Counted from the first letter of the stretch, positions 27,937 through 38,236 are shown. The stretch is DNA of 64,000 nucleotides from Frateuria hangzhouensis (GCF_026410505.1 NZ_JAPMIU010000012.1:1-64000), one strand, 5' to 3'. Made by a program: numbers and translations. Notes: generated by a model from the letters alone, not told the origin.

Positions 27937-28281
27937 ATGCAATCGAAGTTCCGCAACCTGCTGCTCGCGCTGACCCTCGCGGCCTCGTTCGCGCTGCCGG
28001 CTTTCGCCGCCACGCCGGTCAACGTCAACAAGGCCGACGCGGCGACCATCGCCAAGTCGCTGGACGGCATCGGCCAGTCCAAGGCGCAGGCGATCGTCGC
28101 CTGGCGCCAGGCGCATGGCCCGTTCAAGCGCGTGGAAGACCTCGCCCAGGTCAAGGGCATCGGCAAGGGCACCATCGAGCGCAACCGTGACGCGATCCGT
28201 TTCAGCGGCGACCTGCCGCCGCCGAAGGCCGCGTCGGCCAGGAAGGCGCACCACAAGGCCAAGGCCGTCGCCAAGGGCTGA
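27937..28281 (+). CDS. comEA: ComEA-type helix-hairpin-helix DNA-binding protein
   Basis: 114 residues: a signal peptide (to AFAA, about 24), then a double helix-hairpin-helix domain. It has VNVNKADAATIAKSLDGIG for the first hairpin and GIGKGTIERNRDAI for the second. A Lys/Ala-rich tail follows. Periplasmic ComEA pulls incoming DNA across the outer membrane during natural transformation. A GGGAGGG ribosome site precedes ATG 27937. No other competence gene is nearby, so a housekeeping DNA-binding role is also possible. Confidence 0.85.
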   Translation: MQSKFRNLLLALTLAASFALPAFAATPVNVNKADAATIAKSLDGIGQSKAQAIVAWRQAHGPFKRVEDLAQVKGIGKGTIERNRDAIRFSGDLPPPKAASARKAHHKAKAVAKG

Positions 28282-28517
28282 CCGGACCACGCCTTGCCCC
28301 TTCCCGAGCCCGGCTCGGGGAGGGGCTGGAGCGGACGCCTCGGGCGTTCCTTCCCGCTTCATCCAGGTTCAACCGTTCGTCGGAGCGCGGAGCGCTCCCT
28401 CCGCCATGGCAGTGGCCCCCGCCCAGGGATGGGCACCCACCCGGCCGGTTGGACCCGGCCACGGGCCGGCGTCGCGCTTGCGCTACACTCGCGCGCTTTC
28501 CACGCTACCGGCCCACC

Positions 28518-28970
28518 ATGATCCTCCCGCGCTACCGCATTGCCGCCTCGACCATCGGCGGCGCCGGCAAGGGGCTGTTCCTCGACGAGGACGTGGCCGC
28601 CGGGCGCATCGTCACCGCGCCGGACGCGATCGACCGCACCTGGAGCCACGCCGACGTGGCGGCGCGGCCGGAGCTGGCCTACGCCAGTGCGCGCTGGTTC
28701 GAGGACCGCTACACGTTGTCGCCGGACTGGCCCGACGAGTGCTACATCAATCACAGCTTCGAGCCGAACGGGCTGTGGCACCTGGGCTTCGTATTCGCCC
28801 TGGCCGACCTGCCGGCCGGTACCGAGCTGACCGTGGATTACCGCCACCTGCTGCCGCCGGGCCAGGCGGAGGACTTTATCGACGCGGCCACCGGTGAGAA
28901 AATCATCGGATTCGACTGGGCCCAGAGCCTGGCCTCAAGTACGCGTGCGCTGAGCCGATTGCTCAAGTAA
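28518..28970 (+). CDS. SET-domain protein (putative lysine methyltransferase)
   Basis: 150 residues making up essentially one SET domain. The start (YRIAASTIGGAGKGLFLDEDVAAG) is the typical first SET strand pair. INHSFEPN corresponds to the conserved NHS motif, and GTELTVDY to the catalytic Tyr-bearing motif. Such short bacterial SET proteins are thought to methylate protein lysines with S-adenosylmethionine. Targets are unknown. An acetyltransferase gene follows 18 bases later, so the two may be co-transcribed. Confidence 0.85.
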   Translation: MILPRYRIAASTIGGAGKGLFLDEDVAAGRIVTAPDAIDRTWSHADVAARPELAYASARWFEDRYTLSPDWPDECYINHSFEPNGLWHLGFVFALADLPAGTELTVDYRHLLPPGQAEDFIDAATGEKIIGFDWAQSLASSTRALSRLLK

Positions 28971-28988
28971 CGGCAGCGAAACCGACCG

Positions 28989-29531
28989 ATGATGTCCGAC
29001 ATACCCACCCTCGAAACGCCGCGCCTGCGCCTGACCGCGCTGGCCGCGCGCCACTTCGACGATTACGCCGCGATGCTCGCCGACCCCGACAGCACCCGCT
29101 GGATCGGCGATGGCCAGCCGCTGGATCGCACCGGCGCGTGGCGTTCGCTGGCCATGCTGCTGGGTCATTGGGAGCTGCGCGGCTGTGGCATGTGGGCGCT
29201 GGAAGTGAAGGACACCGGCCAGTTCATCGGCCGCGCCGGCCTGATGCACCCCGAAGGCTGGCCGGACCTGGAGCTGGGCTGGATGCTCAAGCCGGAGTTC
29301 CGCCACCTCGGTTACGCCACCGAAGCGGGCCATGCCGTACTCGATTTCGCCTGGAACCAGTTGCACGCCCCGCGCGTGATCAGCCTGGTACGCATCGGCA
29401 ACGAGGCGTCCGACCGCGTCGCCGAACGGCTCGGCGGCGAGCACATCGAAGACATGGATTTCTACGGCAGCCACAACCATGTGTTCGCCTATTACCCGCC
29501 CTACCGCGAACCGCGTCGGGCCTGGGCGTAG
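28989..29531 (+). CDS. GNAT-family N-acetyltransferase (RimJ/RimL-like)
   Basis: 180 residues beginning MMSDIPTLETPRLRLTAL. The TPRLRLR-type opening and the LELGWMLKPEFRHLGYATEAG acetyl-CoA segment are characteristic of the RimJ/RimL acetyltransferase group, which modifies ribosomal N-termini or small amines. The substrate here is unknown. A second in-frame ATG is three bases downstream. It probably shares a transcript with the SET gene. Confidence 0.85.
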   Translation: MMSDIPTLETPRLRLTALAARHFDDYAAMLADPDSTRWIGDGQPLDRTGAWRSLAMLLGHWELRGCGMWALEVKDTGQFIGRAGLMHPEGWPDLELGWMLKPEFRHLGYATEAGHAVLDFAWNQLHAPRVISLVRIGNEASDRVAERLGGEHIEDMDFYGSHNHVFAYYPPYREPRRAWA

Positions 29532-29645
29532 GCATCAGCGAAGGTCGGTCACCCTCCTTCGGCAGGGTCACGGGCCAGGGTCGCTTCGACCGCTGCCAAC
29601 GGCCTGCGCGCTCAACACCAACGCCTGAGAAGCAAGCTTTCGATC

Positions 29646-30557
29646 TCACAACGCCGGCGGGAGCCCCCCGCGCCGCGGCGCCAGGGACCGCCCCACCGCC
29701 GCAAGTGCGAACATCCGGGCGATACGGGTCCAGCCGATCGCCAGCATGGCCAGCTCCGTGAACAGCAGCGCCAGCAGGAAGCCCCCCGGCCCCACGGCCG
29801 TCGTCTGCACGCGGCCGATGCCGAAAGCCAGGGCAATCGCATAGCCGATCGCGCCGATCACCAGATAGCTCAGCAGCGTACCCAGCGGACGGCGCAGCAG
29901 TTGCATGAAGCCGCGACCCAGCGCGCGGGTCGCCGAACGCAGGCCCGCATCGACGATGAAGGCCGCGCGCGACGACTCGACCACCGCATGGGCCAGCACG
30001 AAAAGGACTCCCAGCACCCACAACGCCGTGTGCTGGTAGCGGTCGGCGGTGCTCTGCAATACCGCGTGCCCGGCGGATTTGTGCGCCGCGCCGATGGCCA
30101 CCGCGCCCAGGCCGATGGCGATGGCATAGGGCAGCAGCGACCACAGCATCACGCGAAACATGCGGCCGTACTCGATCACCCCCGATTGCAGCAGCTGGCC
30201 GAAGCCCAGCACGCGACCGGCACGGCCGGCGTCCACGGTCATGCCGGCCAGGAAGGGCCCCAACAGCCATGCGAACGCAGCCGCCAGCATCAGCGACCCA
30301 TGGAACCAGGCGCCGCCGCGGCCCAGTCCGTTCATCACGTCGCCGAACATCAGCCCATCGAAATGGCTTGCCCATGCCGCGGCATGCACGGAATGGTCGA
30401 GCAGATCGGCCAGCGCCCGCCACAACGGCAGTGCGGCCATCGCGGTGGGCAACAGCAGCAACACCAGCCACAGCAGCAGCAGGCGCCACTGCAGGGCGGC
30501 GATGGGTGCGCGCAGGACGGCACCCACATCGGTACGTCGGGCAGTCGAGGTCATCAT
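29646..30557 (-). CDS. Integral membrane protein coupled to the M1 peptidase
   Basis: About 303 residues with six or so hydrophobic segments and no recognised catalytic motif. Its start codons (GTG-ATG-ATG at 30560-30552) overlap the stop codon of the M1 peptidase (TGA, 30559-30557), so translation is coupled. Uncharacterised membrane proteins of this type often sit next to secreted aminopeptidase genes in Xanthomonadales. A role in its membrane placement or in peptide handling would be a guess. Confidence 0.7.
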   Translation of the reverse strand: MMTSTARRTDVGAVLRAPIAALQWRLLLLWLVLLLLPTAMAALPLWRALADLLDHSVHAAAWASHFDGLMFGDVMNGLGRGGAWFHGSLMLAAAFAWLLGPFLAGMTVDAGRAGRVLGFGQLLQSGVIEYGRMFRVMLWSLLPYAIAIGLGAVAIGAAHKSAGHAVLQSTADRYQHTALWVLGVLFVLAHAVVESSRAAFIVDAGLRSATRALGRGFMQLLRRPLGTLLSYLVIGAIGYAIALAFGIGRVQTTAVGPGGFLLALLFTELAMLAIGWTRIARMFALAAVGRSLAPRRGGLPPAL

Positions 30558-32776
30558 CACAGCGACACCAGCATGGAGAAGAAGGCCTGTACGAAGGCGG
30601 CGAAATCGGCGCTCCAGCGGCGCGACGCGTCACCGTTGGTCTCGACCGAACGACTGTCGTTCAACTTGTCCGCATCCAGGTAGATCCTGCGCTGCGGATC
30701 GAGCTCCGCCGACACCACCTTGCTCGGGCCGGTGAACTCGAAGCGCGCCCAGCGGCGATCATCGTTCCAGCGCATGTCCTGATGGCTGCCGTCGGCGAAG
30801 GTCACGCGCAGCGTCTGCGGCACCGGCGCGCCCTCGCGCACCACGCTCACGATGCTGCGCCAGGGGAACGGCCCGGTGCCTGGCTTGGCATTCGGGTGGG
30901 CCTTCGCCCAATCCTTGCGCTGCTTGTCGATGCGCTTGTCCAGCGCGGCGTTGTCGCCGCCGGCGCGCTTGCCGCCGGCGAGCGTGCTGCCGGCCGGCGG
31001 CAGCAGTTCCTCGCTGTCGATGCTGGCAACGCGATCATCGATGCGAGCGGTGCCGTAGACGTACTGGTCGAAGATTTCGTTGACCGTCCTGGCATCGCCG
31101 GAGACGTCGATCAGCGTCGCACGCAGGTCGGCCGCCGACGGATGGCGGAAGTGCCAGCGCCGGTAATACTCGCGGAAGGCACGTTCGGTCACCCTCGTGC
31201 CGAGCCGCTCCTCCAGATCGTGCATGGCGGTGGCGGTGCGCGAATAGACGGTGCCGTAGCTGCTGCTGGAATAGCGGTCCCAGGCGTTCCGCCCGAGCGG
31301 GTCGTAGGGGTGTTTGAGGTCCGCGGTGATCCGCTCCATTGCGAAGCCGCTGATCGACGGCGCGAAGCCGATCCGCCGGAGGCCCTCGCTGGTCAGGTCG
31401 ATGTCCTGATGGCGCGCGCGCAGCATGCGCTGGTCCCAATATTCGTTGAGGCCTTCGTCCAGCAGCGGTTCCTCGAATTCGTTCGAGGCAAGCAGGCCAT
31501 AGAAGTAGCCGTGGCCGAACTCGTGGATGGTGACGAAGTCGATCGCGTACCGGCTGGCGGTGCCGGGCGTCACGTTGGTGAAGCCGTCGGTGGTGAAGAA
31601 CGTCGGATACTCCATGCCACCGGCCTCCGACGCGTTGTAGGGCGGCACGACGGCGGTCAGCGTGCGGTAGGGATACGGCCCCAGCGTGTCGGAGAAATAG
31701 GTCAGCGAATCGGTGCTGGCCTTGAGCACCGGCTGCGCGCTGGCGGCGTACTCGGGCGGATAGAGCACGCGAACGGCGACCTTCGGGCTGCCCGGCCTCT
31801 GCCAGGTGCCGTCCAGCGCCTTGTAGCCCTTGGCCGCCAGCCAGGCGAAGTCGTGGACGTCGCCCTGTACGTAGTGGTAGGTGGTCTTGCCATTGGCGGT
31901 CACCGGCGCACCCTGCTGCTCGCCCACCGCGCCCACGGTGTAGTCGCTGGGTACGGTCAGGGTGACGTCGAAGCGGCCGAAGTCCGCGTAGAACTCACTG
32001 TTGAAATGGAACTCGTGCACGTTCCAGCGCACCTGCGTGGCGCCGCGCTCGCCGGGCAGCTCCAGCACGCCGATCTTGGGGAACCACTGCGCCACCAGGT
32101 TGAAGTCGCCCCACCAGCCGGTGCGCTCGACCACGCGCGGCAACTGGCTGAGGAATTCCATGTCCAGCGTCAGCGTGCCGCCAGCCGGCACCGGCTGGGC
32201 CAGGTCGATGCGTGCGACCGTCTGGTCGGTCTTGGGGCCGCCGTCCGGATGCACGAACGTCCACTTGAGCGCCGTCCCGTCCTGGCTGACCTGCTTGAGG
32301 TCGATCCAGCCCCACTGGCCCTTCTCCAGCTTGGCCGCGCCGCGCGAGCGGCTGTGCGCGTTGAGGACCTCGCGCTCGGTGAAGAAGGTGCTGCCCTCGT
32401 TCTGGAAGGCATTGAGGTACAGGTGCACGTAGACGCTGCGCACCTCGCGGTCACTGCGGTTGCGCCAGGTCAGCTGTTGCTTGCCGGTGATGGCGTGCCT
32501 GGTGGCATCGAGTTCGGCGTCGATCCGGTAGTCGACCACGCGGTCGGACAGCGTCGGCTCGTTGCCGGTGCGCGGACCGCCCCAGGCGTCCGGTGCGCTG
32601 GGCACGTGCGGCGCCGAGGCGTTGGCGGGCGCGAAGGGAATCGGCGCAGGCGCGGGCGCGGCCACGCTGGTCGCAGGCGCAGGCGCAGGCTGGGCCTGGG
32701 CATGCGCCAGGGCGGGCAAGGCGAACGTGCCGCACAGCGCGAGCGCGCCCAGCCATCCGGTTACGGTCGGTTTCAT
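30557..32776 (-). CDS. M1-family metallopeptidase (aminopeptidase N-like)
   Basis: 739 residues with a signal peptide (MKPTVTGWLGALALCGTFALPALAHA) and an Ala/Pro linker to about residue 62. A beta-rich N-domain follows, then the thermolysin-like domain with HEFGH (His418, Glu419, His422) and the third ligand Glu441, 18 residues on (LLDEGLNEY). The usual GAMEN exopeptidase motif is altered to GGMEY, seen in the more divergent M1 peptidases. It is probably periplasmic. It is followed by a coupled membrane protein. Confidence 0.92.
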   Translation of the reverse strand: MKPTVTGWLGALALCGTFALPALAHAQAQPAPAPATSVAAPAPAPIPFAPANASAPHVPSAPDAWGGPRTGNEPTLSDRVVDYRIDAELDATRHAITGKQQLTWRNRSDREVRSVYVHLYLNAFQNEGSTFFTEREVLNAHSRSRGAAKLEKGQWGWIDLKQVSQDGTALKWTFVHPDGGPKTDQTVARIDLAQPVPAGGTLTLDMEFLSQLPRVVERTGWWGDFNLVAQWFPKIGVLELPGERGATQVRWNVHEFHFNSEFYADFGRFDVTLTVPSDYTVGAVGEQQGAPVTANGKTTYHYVQGDVHDFAWLAAKGYKALDGTWQRPGSPKVAVRVLYPPEYAASAQPVLKASTDSLTYFSDTLGPYPYRTLTAVVPPYNASEAGGMEYPTFFTTDGFTNVTPGTASRYAIDFVTIHEFGHGYFYGLLASNEFEEPLLDEGLNEYWDQRMLRARHQDIDLTSEGLRRIGFAPSISGFAMERITADLKHPYDPLGRNAWDRYSSSSYGTVYSRTATAMHDLEERLGTRVTERAFREYYRRWHFRHPSAADLRATLIDVSGDARTVNEIFDQYVYGTARIDDRVASIDSEELLPPAGSTLAGGKRAGGDNAALDKRIDKQRKDWAKAHPNAKPGTGPFPWRSIVSVVREGAPVPQTLRVTFADGSHQDMRWNDDRRWARFEFTGPSKVVSAELDPQRRIYLDADKLNDSRSVETNGDASRRWSADFAAFVQAFFSMLVSL

Positions 32777-33148
32777 CTGGCGATCTCCCCTGTCCAGGAC
32801 GCTGGCAGCCGCTCCCTCCCCCGGGTGACCACCGCAAGCGCGCAGCGTGCGTCATCCGCGCGCGGGTCACATAGGCCAGAGGTCATGCCGCCAGGAACGC
32901 AAAGCACAGTCGCGCCGCCCTGCGAAAGCCCCGCCGCCTCAGGCAACTCGCTCAAGCCTGCTGCCTCGAACCTCTGTAGGAGCGCACCTGTGCGCGACCA
33001 CCCGGAGCGTCAGCCTCACGGCCGAGCGCAAGTGGGCTTCCAGAGAAGATCGACCGGCTTTTCGAGGTCGCCTCCGTGAGAGGGCCCCGGATTTCGCTCC
33101 GGCGCACCGATGCTCGGCCCGAATCAGCAGCGTCCGGCAGCGACGCCG
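32777..33148. other. 372-base intergenic region between the M1 peptidase and the Rieske ferredoxin
   Basis: It contains the M1 upstream region and one degenerate family A repeat (32974-33043: TGTAGGAGCGCACCTGTGCGCG and GAGCGCAAGTGGGCTTCC). A fragment of the extension block follows (GGCTTTTCGAGGTC, about 33056-33069). I see no convincing small gene or terminator in it. Confidence 0.6.
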
Positions 33149-33475
33149 TCAACGATCGTCGCGAGTCCAGGCCGCGCCGTCTTCCCGGCGCACCGGAAAG
33201 CTGGCGATCGGCTCGTAGGCGGGGGGACGGGTTACCGCGCCGGTGCGCAGGTCGAAGCGCGCGCCGTGGCGCGGGCACTCGACCTCGAACCCGAACACCT
33301 CGCCGCCGGCCAGGTCGCCGCCGTCGTGGGTGCAGACGTCCTCGATCGCATAGAGCTCGCCGTCGATGTTGTAGACCGCAATGGGCGTGTCGCCGTCGAA
33401 CACCACCTTGAACTCGCCCGGCAGCAACTCGTCCTGCGCGCACACGCGCACCCAGCCCTGCGCGGCCAGGCTCAT
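33149..33475 (-). CDS. Rieske-type [2Fe-2S] ferredoxin (non-heme iron oxygenase ferredoxin family)
   Basis: 108 residues. The Rieske cluster ligands are Cys48-x-His50 (DVCTHDGG) and Cys67-x2-His70 (ECPRHGARF), exactly as in BphF-type ferredoxins. No oxygenase subunit is nearby. In related genomes this ferredoxin commonly sits at the end of the suf operon, which here lies 2 kb upstream on the same strand behind an intervening reversed gene. The start overlaps the GNAT stop (ATGA, 33472-33475), so the two are co-translated. Confidence 0.9.
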   Translation of the reverse strand: MSLAAQGWVRVCAQDELLPGEFKVVFDGDTPIAVYNIDGELYAIEDVCTHDGGDLAGGEVFGFEVECPRHGARFDLRTGAVTRPPAYEPIASFPVRREDGAAWTRDDR

Positions 33476-34020
33476 GCCGCCACCCCGGCCAGTTCCTTGA
33501 CCAGCAATTCGAAGCGCAGGTCGTCGCGGCGCGGGATGCCGAAGCGCTCCTGCCCGTAGGGAAAGGGCTTGAAGGTGCCGGTACGCCGATAGCCGCGGCG
33601 CTCGTACCAGGCAATCAGGTCGTCGCGCTGCACGATCACCGTCATTTCCATCAGGCGGCAGCCCCAATCCTCGCGCGCCATGCGTTCGGCCGCGCCCAGC
33701 AGCCATTTGCCCAGGCCGCCGGCCTGCAGCACGGGGTCGACCGCGAACATGCCGAAGTACACGGCCTCGCCCTTGCGTTCGAGGTGGCAGTTGGCCAGCA
33801 GGTGGCCGTCGCGCTCCAGCAGCAGAATGCGGCTGTCCGGACGGGAAATGGCCCCGGCGACGTCGGCCGCATCGGTGCGCTGGCCGTCCAGCAGCTCCGA
33901 TTCGGTGGTCCAGCCGCGCCGGCCCGATTCGCCGCGATAGGCCGATTCGACCAGCGCGACCACGGCGGGAATGTCGGCCACGGTGGCGGCACGGAGGGTG
34001 GGCGTGGGAAAGATGCTCAT
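33472..34020 (-). CDS. GNAT-family N-acetyltransferase
   Basis: 182 residues starting MSIFPTPTLRAATVADIPAV. The acetyl-CoA-binding segment VDPVLQAGGLGKWLLGAAE (Q-x-x-G-x-G/A loop) is clear, as is the C-terminal IAWYERRGYRRTGTF strand-helix. The substrate is unknown. It is translationally coupled to the Rieske ferredoxin downstream. The longer frame to 34653 is antisense to the dehydrogenase gene. Confidence 0.87.
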   Translation of the reverse strand: MSIFPTPTLRAATVADIPAVVALVESAYRGESGRRGWTTESELLDGQRTDAADVAGAISRPDSRILLLERDGHLLANCHLERKGEAVYFGMFAVDPVLQAGGLGKWLLGAAERMAREDWGCRLMEMTVIVQRDDLIAWYERRGYRRTGTFKPFPYGQERFGIPRRDDLRFELLVKELAGVAA

Positions 34021-34141
34021 GGCGCCATGATAGCGGCGGCCACCGGACAGGCGTTGACCTGGAGCAGGCCGCGCGCTGCGTGGCGGTTCACGCGGCTTTC
34101 CTGCCGCAGCCGTTCCACTGGCGCCCCTTGGAGATCCTCCG

Positions 34142-35461
34142 GTGCCATTCACTCGCCACCCGTTCTGGCTCGTCCCCTGCCTGCTGGCGCTCGCAGCTTG
34201 CGGCGTGCGTGCGCGCCTGCCGGTAACGGCCGGCATGGGCCCCGATCCCGTGCTGCCGCGGCCCAACCCAGCACCGATTCCCACGGTAGACATCGCTCCG
34301 GCCGAAGGTTGGCAGTCCGGCGCCCGGCCCACGGCGGCCCCCGGCCTGGCCGTGCAGGCCTTCGCGCGCGGCCTGGAGCACCCGCGCTGGCTCCTCGTGC
34401 TGCCGAACGGCGACGTACTGGTGGCCGAGACCAACGCCCCGCCGCGCCCGCAGGATGCGAGCGGGCCCAGGGGCTGGGTGATGCACTGGGTGCAGAAGCG
34501 CGCGGGCGCCGCCGTGCCCAGTCCCGACCGCATCACGTTGCTGCGCGATGCCGATGGCGATGGCGTGGCCGAGACCCGCAGCGTGCTGCTCGACCACCTG
34601 CATTCGCCCTTCGGCATGGCGCTGGTCGGAAACGTGCTGTACGTGGCGGACACCGATGCGCTGTTGCGCTTTCCCTACCGCGAAGGCGAGACGCGCATCG
34701 ATGCGGCCGGCACCCGGATCGCCGACCTGCCCGCCGGCCCGATCAACCACCACTGGACCAAGAACGTGGTCGCCAGCCCCGACGGCAAGCGGCTGTACGT
34801 CAGTGTCGGCTCCAACAGCAACGCCGCAGAGAACGGCCTGGCCGTGGAGCGGGACCGCGCGCGCATCCTGGAGATCGACCCGGCCACCGGCGCCACCCAG
34901 GTGTTCGCCACCGGCCTGCGCAACCCGGTCGGCATGGCCTGGCAACCGACGAGCGAAGCGTTGTGGGTGGCCGTCAACGAACGGGACGAGCTGGGCAGCG
35001 ACCTGGTGCCCGACTACATGACCGCAGTACGCGAGGGCGCCTTCTACGGCTGGCCGTACAGCTACTACGGCAGCCACGTGGACGAGCGGGTCGAGCCGCA
35101 GAATCCGGCGCAGGTGGCCCGCGCCGTGGTGCCGGACTACGCGCTGGGCGCGCACACCGCGTCGCTGGGCCTGGCGTTCTATGGCGCCGGATTGTTGCCG
35201 CAATACCGCAACGGCGCCTTCGTCGGCCAGCACGGCTCGTGGAACCGCAAGCCGTTGAGCGGCTACCGGGTCATCTTCGTGCCATTCACCGATGGAAAGC
35301 CCGCCGGCCCACCGCAGGACGTATTGACCGGCTTCGTCGACGAGGGTGGCCACGCGCGAGGGCGCCCGGTCGGCGTGGCGGTGGCGCGCGACGGCGCACT
35401 GCTGGTCGCCGACGACGTGGGCAACACCATATGGCGCATAGCCCCCGACGGCTCACTGTAG
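34142..35461 (+). CDS. PQQ-dependent sorbosone-dehydrogenase-like lipoprotein
   Basis: 439 residues from GTG 34142, with GGAG eight bases upstream. The lipobox LALAAC gives lipidated Cys20. The rest is a six-bladed beta-propeller of the glucose/sorbosone dehydrogenase family, with [12 protein letters not shown], the blade motif [25 protein letters not shown] in two pieces, FYGWPYSY, and [14 protein letters not shown]. It would oxidise sugars or aldoses in the periplasm with PQQ. The stop codon TAG lies in a family A repeat. It is a close paralogue of the gene at 61414-62724. Confidence 0.9.
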   Translation: MPFTRHPFWLVPCLLALAACGVRARLPVTAGMGPDPVLPRPNPAPIPTVDIAPAEGWQSGARPTAAPGLAVQAFARGLEHPRWLLVLPNGDVLVAETNAPPRPQDASGPRGWVMHWVQKRAGAAVPSPDRITLLRDADGDGVAETRSVLLDHLHSPFGMALVGNVLYVADTDALLRFPYREGETRIDAAGTRIADLPAGPINHHWTKNVVASPDGKRLYVSVGSNSNAAENGLAVERDRARILEIDPATGATQVFATGLRNPVGMAWQPTSEALWVAVNERDELGSDLVPDYMTAVREGAFYGWPYSYYGSHVDERVEPQNPAQVARAVVPDYALGAHTASLGLAFYGAGLLPQYRNGAFVGQHGSWNRKPLSGYRVIFVPFTDGKPAGPPQDVLTGFVDEGGHARGRPVGVAVARDGALLVADDVGNTIWRIAPDGSL

Positions 35462-35530
35462 GAGTCCACTTGTGGGCGATGCTCTTTGGCTGCCTGCCGG
35501 AAAGACATCGCCCACAAGTGAGCTCCTGCA
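35457..35530. repeat. REP-like inverted repeat, family A, copy 8
   Basis: TGTAGGAGTCCACTTGTGGG and CCCACAAGTGAGCTCCTGCA are inverted around a ~30-base centre. Its TAG is the stop codon of the dehydrogenase, and its far end lies 15 bases from the convergent sufS stop. Confidence 0.85.
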
Positions 35531-35545
35531 AGAACCGGCGGGGTG

Positions 35546-36799
35546 TCACATCAGCAGCTTGCGCACCTTGAGCAGCGCCGCCACGAACACGTCGATCTCT
35601 TCCATCGTGTTGTAGAACGCAAGCGACGCGCGCAGCGTGGAGGGCACGCCGAAGTGCTGCATCAGCGGATGCGCGCAGTGGTGGCCCGAGCGCACGGCCA
35701 CGCCTTCCAGGTCCAGCAGGGTCGCCAGGTCGGTCGACTGCGTGCCTTCGATCAGGAACGAGATCACCGGCTCTTTTTCGGGCGCCTCGCCGAACATCCG
35801 CAACCCCGGCACCTCGTGCAGGCGCCCGGTGGCGTAGGTGAGCAATTGCTGCTCCCAGGCGTGAATGGCGTTCAGATCCAGCGAGCGGTAATAGTCCACT
35901 GCCGCGCCCAGGCCGACGAAGCCGGCGATGTTGGGCGTGCCCGCCTCGAACTTGTGCGGTGGGTCGGCGAAGGTGGTGCCGTCCACGCGCACCTGCCGGA
36001 TCATGTCGCCGCCACCGAAGAACGGCGGCATCGCGTCCAGGTGTGCACGCCGCGCCCACAGCGCGCCGGTGCCGGTGGGGCCGAGCATCTTGTGCCCGGT
36101 GAAGGCGTAGAAATCGCAGCCCAGCGCCTGCACGTCGACCGGCCGGTGCGGCACGGCCTGGGAGCCGTCGACCAGCAGCGGAATGCCACGGCGCCCGCAC
36201 TCGCGGGCGATCTCGCGCACCGGGTTGACCGTACCCAGCACGTTGGAGACCTGCGCCACGCAGGCCAGCTTCACCTCGGGCGTGAGCATCTCCAGGTAGC
36301 GCTCGACGATCAGCTCGCCACGCTCGTTGATCGGCGCGAATTTCACCGCCGCGCCGCTGCGCTGGGCGACCAGCTGCCACGGCACGATGTTGGCGTGGTG
36401 TTCCATCAGCGTGGTCAGGATCGTGTCGCCCGGCTTCAGCTGCGGCAACGCGAAGCTGTAGGCAACCAGGTTGATCGCCTGGGTGGTACCGGAGGTCAGC
36501 ACCAGTTCGTTACGCGACGCATTGATGAACCGTGCCAACTTGTCGCGCGCGCCCTCGTAGGCCAGCGTCGCTTCCTCGCCCAGCTGATGCACGGCGCGCG
36601 AGACGTTGGCGTTGTGCAGGCGATAGTGCGCGTCCACCGCTTCGATCACCGCCGCCGGCTTCTGGCTGGTGTTGGCGTTGTCCAGGTAGGCCAGCGGCTT
36701 GCCGTGCACGCTACGCGCGAGCAGGGGGAAATCGGCGCGGACGCGCGCGACATCGAAGGCGGCGGGTGCCGGATGGGCGTGAGCGGCGGTGGCGGACAT
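35546..36799 (-). CDS. sufS: SufS: cysteine desulfurase of the SUF system
   Basis: 417 residues from ATG 36799; a GTG at 36829 would add ten. This is a fold-type I aminotransferase. PLP Lys237 is in FTGHKMLGPTG, and the persulfide Cys375 is in RSGHHCAHP, the class II (SufS/CsdA) context. SufS takes sulfur from cysteine for iron-sulfur cluster building on SufBCD. It is last in the sufR-B-C-D-S order, about 140 bases after sufD. No sufE or sufU gene is in the window. Confidence 0.96.
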   Translation of the reverse strand: MSATAAHAHPAPAAFDVARVRADFPLLARSVHGKPLAYLDNANTSQKPAAVIEAVDAHYRLHNANVSRAVHQLGEEATLAYEGARDKLARFINASRNELVLTSGTTQAINLVAYSFALPQLKPGDTILTTLMEHHANIVPWQLVAQRSGAAVKFAPINERGELIVERYLEMLTPEVKLACVAQVSNVLGTVNPVREIARECGRRGIPLLVDGSQAVPHRPVDVQALGCDFYAFTGHKMLGPTGTGALWARRAHLDAMPPFFGGGDMIRQVRVDGTTFADPPHKFEAGTPNIAGFVGLGAAVDYYRSLDLNAIHAWEQQLLTYATGRLHEVPGLRMFGEAPEKEPVISFLIEGTQSTDLATLLDLEGVAVRSGHHCAHPLMQHFGVPSTLRASLAFYNTMEEIDVFVAALLKVRKLLM

Positions 36800-36935
36800 C
36801 GATGTCTCGTGTTGTGAAGAAGGGATCACGATGTTTTAGCCTGCCGGGTGTGAAGGAATGTCGGGTTGGCCAGTCACCGCGGCCCGCTTGCCCACCCTCG
36901 CCCTTGAACCGGAAGTGCGGGGCGGGGCGAGCGGC

Positions 36936-38236
36936 TCACGCAGGTAGCCGGGCCAGCAGCAACTGGTCGATGTGCTCGCGCAACCTCTCGCTGGCCAACG
37001 ACTCGAACGGGGCGCGGGCAAAGGCGGTGGTCAGCAGGGTGCGTGCCTGGGGCTCGGGAATGCCGCGCGAGCGAAGGTAGAACGACGCGCGCTCGTCAAG
37101 CTGGCCCACCGTGGCGCCGTGCGCGGCCTTCACTTCGTCGGCGTAGATTTCCAGCTCCGGCTTGGTATCGATCTCCGCCTGCGGCGACAACAACAGGTTC
37201 TTGTTGCCCAGCACGGCGTCGGCGCCGTCGGCGCCGGTGTTGACCACGATGGCGCCGCGGAACACGCCGCGACCGCGGCCGCTCGCCACGCCGCGCCAGG
37301 TCGAGGAAGAAACCGTGTTGCGCGCCTGGTGGCCAATCGCCAGCTGGATATCCATGTGCTGGCGCCCGTCCGGCAGGAACGCGCCATGGCCGTGGAAGCC
37401 GGCGGCATCGCCGACCAGCTCCGCGCGCAGGTCGTGGCGTGCCAGCGTGCCGCCCAGCTCCAGCGCGTGCAGGTGCGTCTGCGCACGTGCGCCGAGCCGG
37501 TAATGGCTGCGCCGCACCAGGCTGCTGCCGGCCCCCGCCTGCTGCAGCCCCACGTGGTGCAAAGTTGCGTCGGCGTGCAGGGTGACATCGCCGAGCTGGG
37601 TGCCCAGGTGCGCCTGTTCGCCAGCGCCCAGATGCTGTTCGATCAACGTCAGTTCGGCGCCCTCGCCCAATTCGACCAGATGGCGCACGTGCCACGCGAT
37701 CTCGGCACCGGCGGCCGCGCCGACGAACACCAGGCGCAGCGGCACGGAGATCTTTGCTCCCGCCGCCACGCGCAGTACCGCGCCGTCGTGGGCGAACGCA
37801 CCGTTGAGCCGGGCAAACGCATCGCCCGGTTCGCGGTAATGGCGCGACAGGGTGAAACGCAGCGATTCGGGGTCCGCGGCAAGCGCGTGCGACAGCGGCT
37901 GCAGGTCGACGCCGGCAGGCAGCGCATCCAGCATGGAAAGATCGGCCCGGTAGACACCGTTGACGAACACCAGTGCAGGCCCTTCGATACCCGCCAGCGC
38001 CAGTAGGGCCGGATCGATGTCACGGCTGAGCGCCTGCGCATCGCCGGCGGCGAAGCTGCGCTGCGAGAGTGCGCGCAGCGCGGTGTACTTCCACGCCTCC
38101 ACGCGCGTGTCCGGCAGGCCGGCAGCGACGAAGGCGTCGAGATTCTCGCGGCGCGCCTTGTCCAGCCAGGCGACGCCGCTGGCCGGCAGCGGCGCCTCGG
38201 CCAGTGCGGCGACGAACGGCGGGCGGGCCGGCTGGT

